Assembly: GCA_964406375.1 (NCBI GenBank)
Contig: CAYORM010000014.1
Location: 1 to 59,011, forward strand
DNA: 59,011 bases
Direction: 5' to 3'
DNA from: CAYORM01 sp964406375
Lineage (GTDB): Bacteria > Pseudomonadota > Alphaproteobacteria > DSM-16000 > Inquilinaceae
This document shows positions 24,823-33,735 of the stretch, in pieces. The position numbers and the translations under genes are program-made. Within the stretch, counting starts at the first letter, position 1. Each line of letters opens with the position of its first letter. The notes below the pieces were generated by a model. It did no database searches. It saw nothing but the letters and a program-made list of their open reading frames with translations, and had not been told where the DNA came from.

Positions 24823-26097
24823 ATGCCTCTTCCTGCCGAACCCGCGGCGCTGCTGCGCGCCATGTTCGACGCGGCCGTCGATGCGGCGCGACCGGAACGC
24901 TGCCTGCCGCCTCATCTGCCCGACCGCCCGGCGGGACGCACCATCGTCGTCGGCGCCGGCAAGGCCTCGGCGGAGATGGCGCGGGTGGTCGAGGCGGAAT
25001 GGGACGGCCCGATCGAAGGTGTCGTCGTCACCCGCTACGGCCATGGTGCATCGTGCCGCCGGATCGAGATTCTCGAGGCCTCCCATCCCGAACCCGATGA
25101 GGCTGGCGAGGCCGCGGCGCGCCGGATCCTCCAAACCGTCGCCGGGGCGGGGCCGAATGACCTCGTCCTGTTCCTCGTCTCGGGCGGCGGCTCGGCCCTC
25201 CTGCCGCTGCCCGCCCCGGGGCTGACGCTCGCCGACAAGCAGGCGGTCAACCGGGCACTGCTGCGATCGGGGGCAGCGATCGGCGAGATCAACGCAGTAC
25301 GAAAGCATCTCTCGGCGATCAAGGGCGGCCGGCTCGCCCGCGCCGCGATGCCGGCGCGGCTGGTCACCCTCGCGATCTCCGACGTGCCGGGCGATGATCC
25401 GAGCGTCATCGCCTCGGGCCCGACCGTCGCCGACCCGACCGGCTTCGGCGAGGCCCGCGCCATTCTCGCCCGCTACGGCATTGAGCCGCCAGCCGCCATC
25501 GCCGCCCATCTCGCGGCCGCGGCCGAGGAGACGCCCAAGCCCGGCGATCCGGCCTTCGAGCGTGCCGAGTTCCGGCTGATCGCGACGCCGCAGACCTCGC
25601 TCGAGGCTGCCGCTGCCATAGCCAGGGCGGCGGGTGTCACACCGCTCATTCTGTCCGACCGGATCGAGGGCGAGGCGCGCGAAGTGGCACGCGTGCTGGC
25701 CGGCATCGCCTTGCAGGCGGCAACCCACGGCCAGCCGGCCCCACCGCCCTGCGTGCTGATCAGCGGCGGCGAGACGACCGTAACCGTACGTGGCAAGGGC
25801 CGCGGCGGCCGCAACACCGAACTCATTCTCGCGCTTAGCATCGCCCTCGACGCGCATCCGCGTATTTGGGCACTCGCGGCCGACACCGACGGAATCGACG
25901 GGATCGAGGCGAATGCAGGCGCACTTACCGGCCCCGCCACGCTCGCCCGGGCGGCCGCCATGGGGATGTCGGCCAAAGACCACTTGGCTGACAATGACGG
26001 TTATGGTTACTTCGCCGCGCTCGCGGACCTGGTCGTCACCGGGCCGACGCGCACCAATGTCAACGATTTCCGGGCCATCCTGATCGCGCCGCCCTGA
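24823..26097 (+). CDS. Glycerate 2-kinase (MOFRL family; TtuD-like)
   Basis: A 424-residue enzyme of the DUF4147/MOFRL family (class II glycerate kinase, often labelled hydroxypyruvate reductase TtuD). It phosphorylates D-glycerate to 2-phosphoglycerate using ATP. Landmarks are TIVVGAGKASAEMARVVEAE, FLVSGGGSALLPLPAPGLTL, NAVRKHLSAIKGGRLARAAM and the C-terminal ALAADTDGIDGIEANAGALT, which is the MOFRL signature region. Length is normal. It lies directly before pyruvate kinase, which handles the product two steps later after enolase. The MBL-fold gene is 17 bases upstream. Confidence 0.93.
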   Translation: MPLPAEPAALLRAMFDAAVDAARPERCLPPHLPDRPAGRTIVVGAGKASAEMARVVEAEWDGPIEGVVVTRYGHGASCRRIEILEASHPEPDEAGEAAARRILQTVAGAGPNDLVLFLVSGGGSALLPLPAPGLTLADKQAVNRALLRSGAAIGEINAVRKHLSAIKGGRLARAAMPARLVTLAISDVPGDDPSVIASGPTVADPTGFGEARAILARYGIEPPAAIAAHLAAAAEETPKPGDPAFERAEFRLIATPQTSLEAAAAIARAAGVTPLILSDRIEGEAREVARVLAGIALQAATHGQPAPPPCVLISGGETTVTVRGKGRGGRNTELILALSIALDAHPRIWALAADTDGIDGIEANAGALTGPATLARAAAMGMSAKDHLADNDGYGYFAALADLVVTGPTRTNVNDFRAILIAPP

Positions 26098-26149
26098 GCT
26101 CAAGCGGGGTACTTCACGGGTGGGCTCGACGCCTATGCGAGAGCCGACG

Positions 26150-27586
26150 ATGTCCACGCTCCCGTCCTTCCGCCGCACGCGCCAGACCAAGATCGTCGCG
26201 ACGCTGGGACCGGCCTCCTCGACGGCGGAGACGATCCGCGCGTTGTTCCTGGCGGGGGTCGACACCTTCCGGCTGAATTTCAGCCATGGCAGCCAAGCCG
26301 ATCATGCCGCGCGCCTCGCGGTGATCCGCGAGATCGAGAAGGAGTACGACCATCCGATCGCGGTGATGGCCGATCTGCAGGGCCCGAAGCTCCGCCTCGG
26401 CACCTTCGAGGATGGCTGGACGGCGGTCGAGGAAGGACAGTCCTTCCGCCTGACACTGGCCGAGCGGCAGGGTGGCCCTGACGGCGCGACGCTGCCGCAT
26501 CCCGAGGTCTTCGCCGCGCTGACGGAAGGGCAGGTGCTGCTGCTTGACGACGGCAAGGTGCGCCTGCGCGTCACCGCCTCCGGCGAGGATTGGGCCGACA
26601 CCATCGTCGAGGCCGGGGTCAAGCTGTCCGACCGCAAGGGCGTCAACGTCCCGAACGCCGTCCTGCCGCTGTCCCCCCTGACCGCGAAGGACCGAAGCGA
26701 TCTCGCCTTCGCGCTCGACCTCGGGGTCGATTGGGTCGCGCTCTCCTTCGTCCAGCGCCCCGAGGACATCGCCGAGGCGCGCAAGCTGATCGCCGGCCGC
26801 GCCCATCTGGTCGCCAAGCTGGAGAAGCCCTCGGCCATCGAGCATCTGCGCGAGATCGTCGAACTCTCCGACGCCGTCATGGTGGCGCGCGGCGATCTCG
26901 GCGTGGAGATGCCGGCGGAGGAGGTGCCGCCGCTGCAAAAGCGCATCGTCCGGATGGCGCGCATGCTCGGGCGCCCGGTGATCGTCGCGACGCAGATGAT
27001 GGAGAGCATGATCGGCTCTCCCACCCCTACCCGTGCCGAGGCCTCCGACGTCGCGACCGCCGTCTATGACGGGGCCGATGCAGTGATGCTGTCGGCCGAG
27101 ACCGCCTCCGGCGCCTATCCGGTCGAGGCGGTGACGATGATGGACCGCATCGCCCAGCGCATCGAGCGCGACCCGCTCTATCGCACGATCATCGACGCCG
27201 CACGCTTCGAGCCGGAATACACCTCGGCCGACGCGATCACCGCAGCGGCGCGGCAGGTCGCGCACACCGTCCGGGCGAGCGGGATCGCGACCTACACCAC
27301 CTCCGGCTCGACGACGCTGCGCGCGGCGCGGGAGCGGCCGGAAGTGCCGATCCTCTGCCTGACCTCGAGCCTGCAGACGGCGCGTCGGATGGCGCTGTGC
27401 TGGGGGGTCCATGCCGTACACACCCAGGATGTGACCGGCTTCTCGGAGATGGTCGATAAAGCGTGCCGTCTTGCCCTGCATGACGGGTTCGGCCGGCCGG
27501 GCGACGCGCTGGTCATCACCGCCGGTGTCCCCTTCGGCACGCCCGGCAACACCAACGTGCTGCGAATCGCCCGGATCGAGGCCTGA
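26150..27586 (+). CDS. pyk: Pyruvate kinase
   Basis: A 478-residue pyruvate kinase (phosphoenolpyruvate plus ADP to pyruvate plus ATP). It begins TRQTKIVATLGPASSTAETI, the strand that opens all pyruvate kinases, then LNFSHGSQADHAAR, MADLQGPKLRLG, the active-site MVARGDLGVEMPAEEVPPLQ and ATQMMESMIGSPTPTRAEAS with the catalytic and potassium-site residues. The C-terminal domain has TTSGSTTLRAARERP. The start at 26150 gives the common length; in-frame ATG 26135 and GTG 26120 are alternatives. Its stop overlaps the start of a small NTF2-like gene (TGATG). Confidence 0.96.
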   Translation: MSTLPSFRRTRQTKIVATLGPASSTAETIRALFLAGVDTFRLNFSHGSQADHAARLAVIREIEKEYDHPIAVMADLQGPKLRLGTFEDGWTAVEEGQSFRLTLAERQGGPDGATLPHPEVFAALTEGQVLLLDDGKVRLRVTASGEDWADTIVEAGVKLSDRKGVNVPNAVLPLSPLTAKDRSDLAFALDLGVDWVALSFVQRPEDIAEARKLIAGRAHLVAKLEKPSAIEHLREIVELSDAVMVARGDLGVEMPAEEVPPLQKRIVRMARMLGRPVIVATQMMESMIGSPTPTRAEASDVATAVYDGADAVMLSAETASGAYPVEAVTMMDRIAQRIERDPLYRTIIDAARFEPEYTSADAITAAARQVAHTVRASGIATYTTSGSTTLRAARERPEVPILCLTSSLQTARRMALCWGVHAVHTQDVTGFSEMVDKACRLALHDGFGRPGDALVITAGVPFGTPGNTNVLRIARIEA

Positions 27587-27996
27587 TGTCGGAGACGGCC
27601 TCCGCCCTGGACGCCAATGCCGCCTTCTATCGGGCCTTCGCCGCCGCCGATGCCGAGGCGATGGCGGAGATCTGGGCGCGGCGGCTGCCGGTCGCCTGCG
27701 TCCATCCGGGTGCGCGGGTGATCATCGGCCGGGCGGCGGTGGTCCGCTCCTGGCAGCAGCTCCTGCGCCGGCGCGCGGCCATCCGCTTCGTCGAGCCCGG
27801 CATCGTCAGCCTCGGCGAGGTCGCTATCGTCTCGGGCTATGAGCAGTTCGCCGACGGGGTGCTGCTCGCCGTGACCAACATCTTCGCGGTCGAGGATGGC
27901 CACTGGCGCATGATCCACCACCATGCCGGCCAGATCGCCCAGGGCCGGATGCCCGCAGCGGAGGAGCGGCCGCCGCCGCGCCACCGGCTCCATTGA
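27586..27996 (+). CDS. NTF2-like (SnoaL/DUF4440-type) small protein
   Basis: A 136-residue protein with the cone-shaped NTF2-like fold pattern: a helical N-terminus (LDANAAFYRAFAAADAEAMA), the loop VACVHPGARVIIGRAAVVRS, then strands ending in HWRMIHHHAGQIAQG. Members are often described as limb-expression-like or nuclear transport factor 2 family proteins; activities range from isomerases to binding modules, so function is open. Conserved His and Trp in VHPG and SWQQLL suggest a ligand pocket. It is coupled to pyruvate kinase by a TGATG overlap and is followed by a 160-base gap in which I see no gene. Confidence 0.8.
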   Translation: MSETASALDANAAFYRAFAAADAEAMAEIWARRLPVACVHPGARVIIGRAAVVRSWQQLLRRRAAIRFVEPGIVSLGEVAIVSGYEQFADGVLLAVTNIFAVEDGHWRMIHHHAGQIAQGRMPAAEERPPPRHRLH

Positions 27997-28156
27997 CCTT
28001 GGGCCGGGCGGGTATGGTGCGGATGCCGGTGGCTGGACAGCACGGACCAGTTGCGCCAGAAACGCGAGGGATCGCAAGCCGCCCCGCAGGGCGCAGATCG
28101 CTCGGTACCCCAGTCGCGTGGAGCCCCTCCCGGGCCGGACCCAGCCTCTCGGAGCC

Positions 28157-29668
28157 ATGACCGATCTTCCTTCTGCGACGTCGCGCCCGATCGCCGAACC
28201 TGCCGTCATGCGCTCCTGGAGCCGGCGCCGGGCACTCGGCCTGCTCGGTGGCCTTCCGGCCCTCGCCCTGGTCGGGGGCGGCCTCCGCGGCGTTCAGGCC
28301 GCCCAGCCCACCGTGGGCGATGCCGCCCTCATGCAGACGAACGGCCTCGCCGATGAGGACGTCGCCTATGCCGTCTTCGATCTCGATGACGGCACCATGC
28401 TCTCGGCCCGCGCCGCGGACCGGCCGGTCATCCCCGCGTCGACACTCAAGGTACCGACGATGGTCGCGGGGCTGGCGATCCTCGGCCCCGACTACCGCTT
28501 CCCGACCATCCTCGCTGCCTCAGGCGTGCTCGATGGCGGGGTGCTGCGCGGTGATCTCACCCTGCTCGGCGGCGGCGACCCCTATCTCGACAATGGCGGG
28601 CTGATCGACATCCTCGAGCAGTTCAAACAGAGCGGCATCACCCGCGTCGAGGGGCGTTTCCTGCTCGACGACACGCTGCTGATCGGCGACACGCAGATCG
28701 ACCCGACCCAGCCCTATGGTGCGTCCTACAATCCCGGGCTGTCGGCGCTGTCCATCAATTTCAACCGCATCCAGGTCTCCTGGCGGCGGAATGGCGAGCA
28801 GATCACCGGATCGGCGCTCGCCGTCGCGCATGCCCGCAACATCCCCTGCCCCTGGGTCGAGATCGCCGCCGGGCCGGCGACGCCCTTTCGTCCGATCGAC
28901 GGGCATGAGGGCTGGATCCTGTCGACCCGGATCAATCCCAGCGAGGGCACCAACGTCCTGCCGGTGCGCTATCCCGCACTGCTCGCCGGCTCGATCTTCC
29001 GGGCGCTGTGCCAGCAGGCGGGGATCACGCTGCCCGAGCCGCAGCGGTCGGCGGTGCCGACCGGCTCCTCCATCCTCGCGGTGCATGAGAGCATCCCGCT
29101 CGTCCAGATGGTGCCGGGCATCCTCGAGTACAGCAACAACATGGCGGCCGAGACGGTCGGCATGATGGCCGCCCGTGCCCTCGTCACCCGCGCCATCAAC
29201 CGCGACCAGGCCGGCGCGCTGCTCGCCGAATGGTTCGCGCAGAATGTCGGCGGCTGCGAGTGGGAGAGCGCCGCCTTCCCGGCGATGAGTGGCCTGTCCA
29301 CCCGCGACCGGGTGACGGCGACGCAGATGGCGCAGGTCCTGCGCTTCGCCCATGGCTCCGGTCGCATCCCGGCCTTCGAGCCGCTGATGCCGGAGATGTC
29401 CTGGGGTGCCCCCGGCCTCGGCCCGGGGCGCGTCCGCGCCAAGACCGGGACGATGTTCTGGGTACGCAGCCTCGCCGGCTTCGTCCGCTGCGACAGCGGC
29501 CGCACGCGCGGCTTCGCCATCTTCCTGACCGACCGCGACAAGCGCGACGCACTGTCCGCCGCAGCGAGCCCGGATGATCACGGCATCCCGCAGGGCAGCC
29601 GCGCCTGGCTCGGCCGCGCCAAGGCCTTCGAGCGCGACATTCTCGCCGCCTGGGCGCGCGCCTATTGA
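28157..29668 (+). CDS. dacB: D-alanyl-D-alanine carboxypeptidase/endopeptidase (PBP4-type)
   Basis: A 503-residue periplasmic serine peptidase of the S13 family that trims or splits peptidoglycan cross-links. The catalytic triad motifs are in order: Ser-Thr-Leu-Lys in IPASTLKVP (Ser95, Lys98), Ser-Asn-Asn at residue 326 in EYSNNMAAETV, and Lys-Thr-Gly at 429 in RVRAKTGTMFW. The long insertion between the first two motifs is typical of PBP4. The signal sequence follows a twin arginine (SRRRALGLLGGLPALALVGG), so export may be by Tat. The start could also be ATG 28208 (Met-Arg-Ser-Trp). Converges on an L,D-transpeptidase gene. Confidence 0.9.
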   Translation: MTDLPSATSRPIAEPAVMRSWSRRRALGLLGGLPALALVGGGLRGVQAAQPTVGDAALMQTNGLADEDVAYAVFDLDDGTMLSARAADRPVIPASTLKVPTMVAGLAILGPDYRFPTILAASGVLDGGVLRGDLTLLGGGDPYLDNGGLIDILEQFKQSGITRVEGRFLLDDTLLIGDTQIDPTQPYGASYNPGLSALSINFNRIQVSWRRNGEQITGSALAVAHARNIPCPWVEIAAGPATPFRPIDGHEGWILSTRINPSEGTNVLPVRYPALLAGSIFRALCQQAGITLPEPQRSAVPTGSSILAVHESIPLVQMVPGILEYSNNMAAETVGMMAARALVTRAINRDQAGALLAEWFAQNVGGCEWESAAFPAMSGLSTRDRVTATQMAQVLRFAHGSGRIPAFEPLMPEMSWGAPGLGPGRVRAKTGTMFWVRSLAGFVRCDSGRTRGFAIFLTDRDKRDALSAAASPDDHGIPQGSRAWLGRAKAFERDILAAWARAY

Positions 29669-29682
29669 GGGCACCCGCCCCG

Positions 29683-29699
29683 CCGGTCGATCGGACCGG
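29683..29699. terminator. Weak inverted repeat between convergent dacB and L,D-transpeptidase genes
   Basis: CCGGTC-GATCG-GACCGG, a 6-base stem with a 5-base loop, 14 bases after the dacB stop in a 63-base convergent gap. No T-run. It could serve both strands, but the stem is short and the call rests on position alone. Confidence 0.3.
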
Positions 29700-29731
29700 G
29701 TCGGAGGACGGGCGAGCCGAGGCGTCGCCCC

Positions 29732-30364
29732 TCAGATGACCTTCACCAGCGCCCCGACAGAAACCCGGTCGTAGAGGTCGATCACATCCTCGTTCAGCAT
29801 GCGGATGCAGCCTGACGAGGCTTCCGTGCCGATCGTCCACGGCTCCGACGTCCCGTGGATGCGGTAAAGCGTGTCGCGGCCATGGCGGTACAGATAGAGG
29901 GCACGCGCGCCGAGCGGGTTGTGCGGCCCGGGCTCGACCCGCCACGGCAGGCCCGGTGCATCCCGTCGCATGCCGTCGGTGGGGTACCAGGCGGGCCAGG
30001 TCGCCATGCGGCCGATCGTGGCCGTGCCCGACCAGGCGCGCCCTGCCGCGCCGACCGCGACGCCGTAGCGCCGGGCCATGCCGTCCGCCTCGATCAGATA
30101 GAGAAAGCGCTCACGCGTATCGATGAGGATCGAGCCCACGGGCAGGTCGACAGGCGGCGCCGGTACGATGGTGGGATGGAAGCGCACGTCGAATTTCGAG
30201 CGGTCGACGACCCGCACCTCATAGGGTTCGTCCGCATAGGCCCTTCGGATCCCGGCGACCTCATGCCGTTCGACAGGCGGGCTGGGGGCGCTGCCGGCCG
30301 CGCAGGCGCCCAGCAGCAGGCAGGACCACGAGGCGACGATGAGGCCGCGCGGGCGCCCCGTCAT
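29732..30364 (-). CDS. L,D-transpeptidase (YkuD family), putative lipoprotein
   Basis: A 210-residue peptidoglycan enzyme of the YkuD family. The catalytic motif is visible as HGTSEPWTIGTEASSGCIRM, with His170 and nucleophile Cys186. The N-terminus SWSCLLLGACAAG contains a lipobox-like Leu-Leu-Gly-Ala-Cys with Cys21, so it is probably a lipoprotein. Such enzymes form 3-3 cross-links or attach proteins to peptidoglycan. It lies 20 bases downstream of the autotransporter gene on the same strand, so the two may be co-transcribed, and faces dacB tail to tail, which puts two cell-wall enzymes side by side. Confidence 0.92.
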   Translation of the reverse strand: MTGRPRGLIVASWSCLLLGACAAGSAPSPPVERHEVAGIRRAYADEPYEVRVVDRSKFDVRFHPTIVPAPPVDLPVGSILIDTRERFLYLIEADGMARRYGVAVGAAGRAWSGTATIGRMATWPAWYPTDGMRRDAPGLPWRVEPGPHNPLGARALYLYRHGRDTLYRIHGTSEPWTIGTEASSGCIRMLNEDVIDLYDRVSVGALVKVI

Positions 30365-30384
30365 GCCGGCCGCACGGCTTCAGC

Positions 30385-33300
30385 CTACCACTTGACCCTC
30401 AACCCCACCGTCCCGGCGATCTGATGACTGTCGCCGAACTCGCCGAGGCTGGTGCTGACCGAGGTCTCGCCGAAGATCGAGTAGTTGTCGTTGGCCCAAT
30501 TGTAGGTGCCGCCGATCCCGATGCCGCCCCACAGGCGGTCGTCGCGGCTGGAGAACGTCCCGTCCGCGACCGCAACGCGGTAGCCGTCGAGGAACTCGTG
30601 GTAGAGATCGGCGATGCCGTAGACATGGGTTCGCGACGTCGTGCCGTCCTCGGCCAGCCAGCGCGACTCAAGCTCGGCCGCCACGCCGAGACGCCCGCGC
30701 AGGCTGTCACCCTCCAGCAGCGCCACGCGTGCGCCGAAGGGATCGGTGAAGGTGTCGAAATCGATGCCGGAGTGGATGAGCTGTGCCTGCGGGGTCAGCG
30801 ACCAGCGATCGTCGATCGCATGGCGATAGCCCACCTCGAGGCCGACAGCGTAGCCGAACCCGTGATTGTCCTCGACGAGCACGGCATTGGCGGTCGTGGA
30901 GCGGATGTCGGCACTGATCCAGGTCGCCTGCGCCTGGGCGTCGACATAGAGGCCGCTCGACGTATACCAGGTCAGGCTGCCGCCGACGCCATAGCCGTGC
31001 CCTTCGATCTCGCCACTGCCTTCCGGCGCATCGACGTCACCGCTGACCTCGCCATAATGCACCGACACGCCGCCGATCAGCTTCATGCCGTCGCTCTCAT
31101 GCAGCAGGGCGTCGATGCCGGCCTGGGCGCGCCAGGTGGTGGCATCGTATTCGGTGTCCAAGGTTGCATCGGCCGCTTCGAAATGCCCGCGGGAGCCCTC
31201 GATCCGGCCCCAATAGGCGCCACCTTCCAGGATGAAACCGCCGCCTTCGCTGATGAAGTCCCCCTCGCTGACCTGGGTGGTCATGTCGGCATAGTAGCTC
31301 GCCTGTTCCGGCGTGACCGGGCAGAGGAAGTTCTGGCTCGGATCCTTGCAGAAGATCTCCGCATCGCTTGCCGCCGGAACGGGGGCGGGGGCAGCGGCGA
31401 CAGGGGGCGATGCCGGATCCGTCCAGTGGCGATTGCCGACCCGCTGCTGAAGCGTCGGCAGCTCGATGAGCGGCACGAGAACCTTCGGGTACTCCTGATA
31501 GACCGGCACATTGGGCGACAGCGCCACATTGCGCAGATACCAGTTGCCGTCGGCCGCATCGTCGCCGACGCCATTGTGGAACAGCGCATAGCTGTAGAGC
31601 CCGCCGATGATGCGTTGCTGGCCGTCGGCGACGTAGTCGCCCTGCAGCGTGAAGACATCGGCCGCCGACGCCGCGGCGTCGCGCACCTCGACCAGCAGGA
31701 TGCCATTGTCCGGGGTCGGAGCGCCCGAACCTTCGCGGCGGTCGATGATGATCCGGGTCGGCCCGCTGCCCAGTTCCGTGCCATCGACGATGAGGACGTC
31801 GGAGTAGGAGCCGGAGCCCCCGCCCGGTACCACACCGGCATTCAGCACCGTGTTCAGCAGCAACACGCCGCCATCCGACACGAAGACGCCGGCGCCGGGG
31901 TCACCACCCGCCACAGGGTTGCCGGTGATGACCAGCGTGTTCCCGATCTGCGGCCCGCGCAGATCGAGGAGGCCGGCGTGCAGGAAGGTGCCCAGGTTGA
32001 CGAACTGCCCCTGCACGATCCCGGCGCGCGTCAGATCGTAAAAGCCCGGCTCCAGCGGAATGTCCGTGATGCCGGTCGTCGGGACGTAATAGCCCCCGGC
32101 CTCGACGGTGACGGGCCCATTCCCGTCGATGACGGCGAGACGCACGGTCGCCCCGGCCTGGTTCTCGAAGCTGCTCGCGATATTGCCGAAGTCGGAGATC
32201 GCGACCCGCTTGGTGTCCCGCACCCCGTCGCCGTCGGTATCGGCGAAATGGCGCACGTCGAACAGGCCGCCGGCCGTGTTGGTGAAGCCATTCCCCGCGA
32301 CATCCGCCAGCTCGATGTAGCCGGTGATGTGACCGCTGTTGGTGGTCACCAGCGCCCCTGACGCGCCCTCCCAGTGGCCGAGATCGGCGATCGCACGGTC
32401 GGAACCGGCAAGGATCGTCCCTGCATTGATGAGGGTGCTTCCCTCCAGTGAGCGCAGGGTGACACCGGCCGCCTTCTCACCATCGATCCCGTCCCAGCCA
32501 CCGAGGATCCGGGCCGTCTCCGATAGGATGACTGTCGCAGTGGACTGAGATGACCGGGCTTGAATGCCAACGGCCAGTTCGCCGCTGGCGGTCACATCGC
32601 CGCTCACCGTCACGAGGGAGGCGCCGGACTGCAACGCGTTGGCAACCAGACCGATGGACGAATAACCGTCCGAACGGACGGTGCCATCATGACTGATGAT
32701 GGCATCCCCCACGCCGCTATTGGTCGCCCACACCCCGTAGCTGAAATCGCCGCGAGTCCAGACTTCGCCGGTCTCCGTCACCGCGACGGATGCGATCGCT
32801 GAACTGCCGGCGTTCGCCACATTGGCGATTGCGCCGTCGGCGAAACTCCCCAAGGTTTCGATGCCACCGGAGACAGTGATGGCTGCACCGCCGGAGCCGC
32901 TGTTCAGGGCATAGATGCCGACACCTTCATCGGCGTTCGTCCACACCTGCCCGGTCCCGCCGAGAACGATGTCCACATCGCCGGTGGCATCTGCATTATT
33001 TGCCCAACCGCTGATGCCATATGCGCCCCAACCGACGGAATCGACGGTGATACTACCGTTCGCCTCGATCGACACCGCCCCCAGCCCGTAATTGATCCCG
33101 TAAATACCGACGCCCGGCAGCCCGGCAATCGCCCCTGGCGTCGAGACGGTGACCGAGCTTCCCTCGAGTTGAACGATCGAAATGCTTCCCGTACTGGTGG
33201 TCTGGTTGCCGTTTCCGTCGTCGATCCGTCCGATGATGCCGTTCGAGCCGCCGTAGTCGGAAACCGTGATGTCGGCGGCGGAAACGATCTCGACACTGGT

Positions 33301-33735
33301 ATTGCCGCCATCGGCGTGGACCTGAAGGCCGTCCGAATTGATCCCGCCCGCCGTGATGGAGACGCCGTCGCGCGCCTCGACGCGCAGGAGGTCGGCCGCA
33401 TCCACGCCTTCACCGTCGAGGTCGATGCCGTCGACATCATTGGTGGTCGGAGTGAAGTCGACCTCGATCTGGACCCCGCTCTCTATGATCAGCTCGAGCG
33501 AACTGTTGCCTGCGTCATAGCTGATGCCGGTGGGAAAGGGGCCATCACCGACGGTGCATGTCACGGATCCGCCGACGGGCAGATTGCATTCGTCATCGGC
33601 ACTGGCAGGTGAGGTCAGGGCAAGCAGGCTTCCCGCCGCCAGTATCGGGATGAGCGGCCCCCCGGCTCTCACGCACAGATGACCCAACAAACGGGACCGG
33701 GTTTCCGACGATACAGCCACACAAACACCGGGCAT
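30385..33735 (-). CDS. Autotransporter (type Va secreted/surface protein)
   Basis: A 1116-residue outer-membrane autotransporter. The start ATG 33735 follows AGGAAGG by 8 bases. The signal peptide is long (LLGHLCVRAGGPLIPILAAG, cleaved near ASA). Residues about 45-640 form a passenger rich in Gly, Ser, Thr, Val and Asn with beta-helix-like repeats. After a Pro/Ala linker near 770-800 comes a 12-strand beta-barrel (about residues 845-1116) containing GGAYWGRIEG, GVSVHYGEVSGD and the final GTVGLRVKW, an aromatic-ended last strand. The passenger coding part (about 31.9-33.7 kb) has clearly lower GC than neighbours. No protease or adhesin signature recognised. Confidence 0.9.
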   Translation of the reverse strand: MPGVCVAVSSETRSRLLGHLCVRAGGPLIPILAAGSLLALTSPASADDECNLPVGGSVTCTVGDGPFPTGISYDAGNSSLELIIESGVQIEVDFTPTTNDVDGIDLDGEGVDAADLLRVEARDGVSITAGGINSDGLQVHADGGNTSVEIVSAADITVSDYGGSNGIIGRIDDGNGNQTTSTGSISIVQLEGSSVTVSTPGAIAGLPGVGIYGINYGLGAVSIEANGSITVDSVGWGAYGISGWANNADATGDVDIVLGGTGQVWTNADEGVGIYALNSGSGGAAITVSGGIETLGSFADGAIANVANAGSSAIASVAVTETGEVWTRGDFSYGVWATNSGVGDAIISHDGTVRSDGYSSIGLVANALQSGASLVTVSGDVTASGELAVGIQARSSQSTATVILSETARILGGWDGIDGEKAAGVTLRSLEGSTLINAGTILAGSDRAIADLGHWEGASGALVTTNSGHITGYIELADVAGNGFTNTAGGLFDVRHFADTDGDGVRDTKRVAISDFGNIASSFENQAGATVRLAVIDGNGPVTVEAGGYYVPTTGITDIPLEPGFYDLTRAGIVQGQFVNLGTFLHAGLLDLRGPQIGNTLVITGNPVAGGDPGAGVFVSDGGVLLLNTVLNAGVVPGGGSGSYSDVLIVDGTELGSGPTRIIIDRREGSGAPTPDNGILLVEVRDAAASAADVFTLQGDYVADGQQRIIGGLYSYALFHNGVGDDAADGNWYLRNVALSPNVPVYQEYPKVLVPLIELPTLQQRVGNRHWTDPASPPVAAAPAPVPAASDAEIFCKDPSQNFLCPVTPEQASYYADMTTQVSEGDFISEGGGFILEGGAYWGRIEGSRGHFEAADATLDTEYDATTWRAQAGIDALLHESDGMKLIGGVSVHYGEVSGDVDAPEGSGEIEGHGYGVGGSLTWYTSSGLYVDAQAQATWISADIRSTTANAVLVEDNHGFGYAVGLEVGYRHAIDDRWSLTPQAQLIHSGIDFDTFTDPFGARVALLEGDSLRGRLGVAAELESRWLAEDGTTSRTHVYGIADLYHEFLDGYRVAVADGTFSSRDDRLWGGIGIGGTYNWANDNYSIFGETSVSTSLGEFGDSHQIAGTVGLRVKW

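Noticed and set aside
30424..32361. A 645-codon plus-strand frame opposite the autotransporter.
   Set aside because: Antisense shadow; no ribosome site or recognisable domain, and the minus strand encodes a full beta-barrel.
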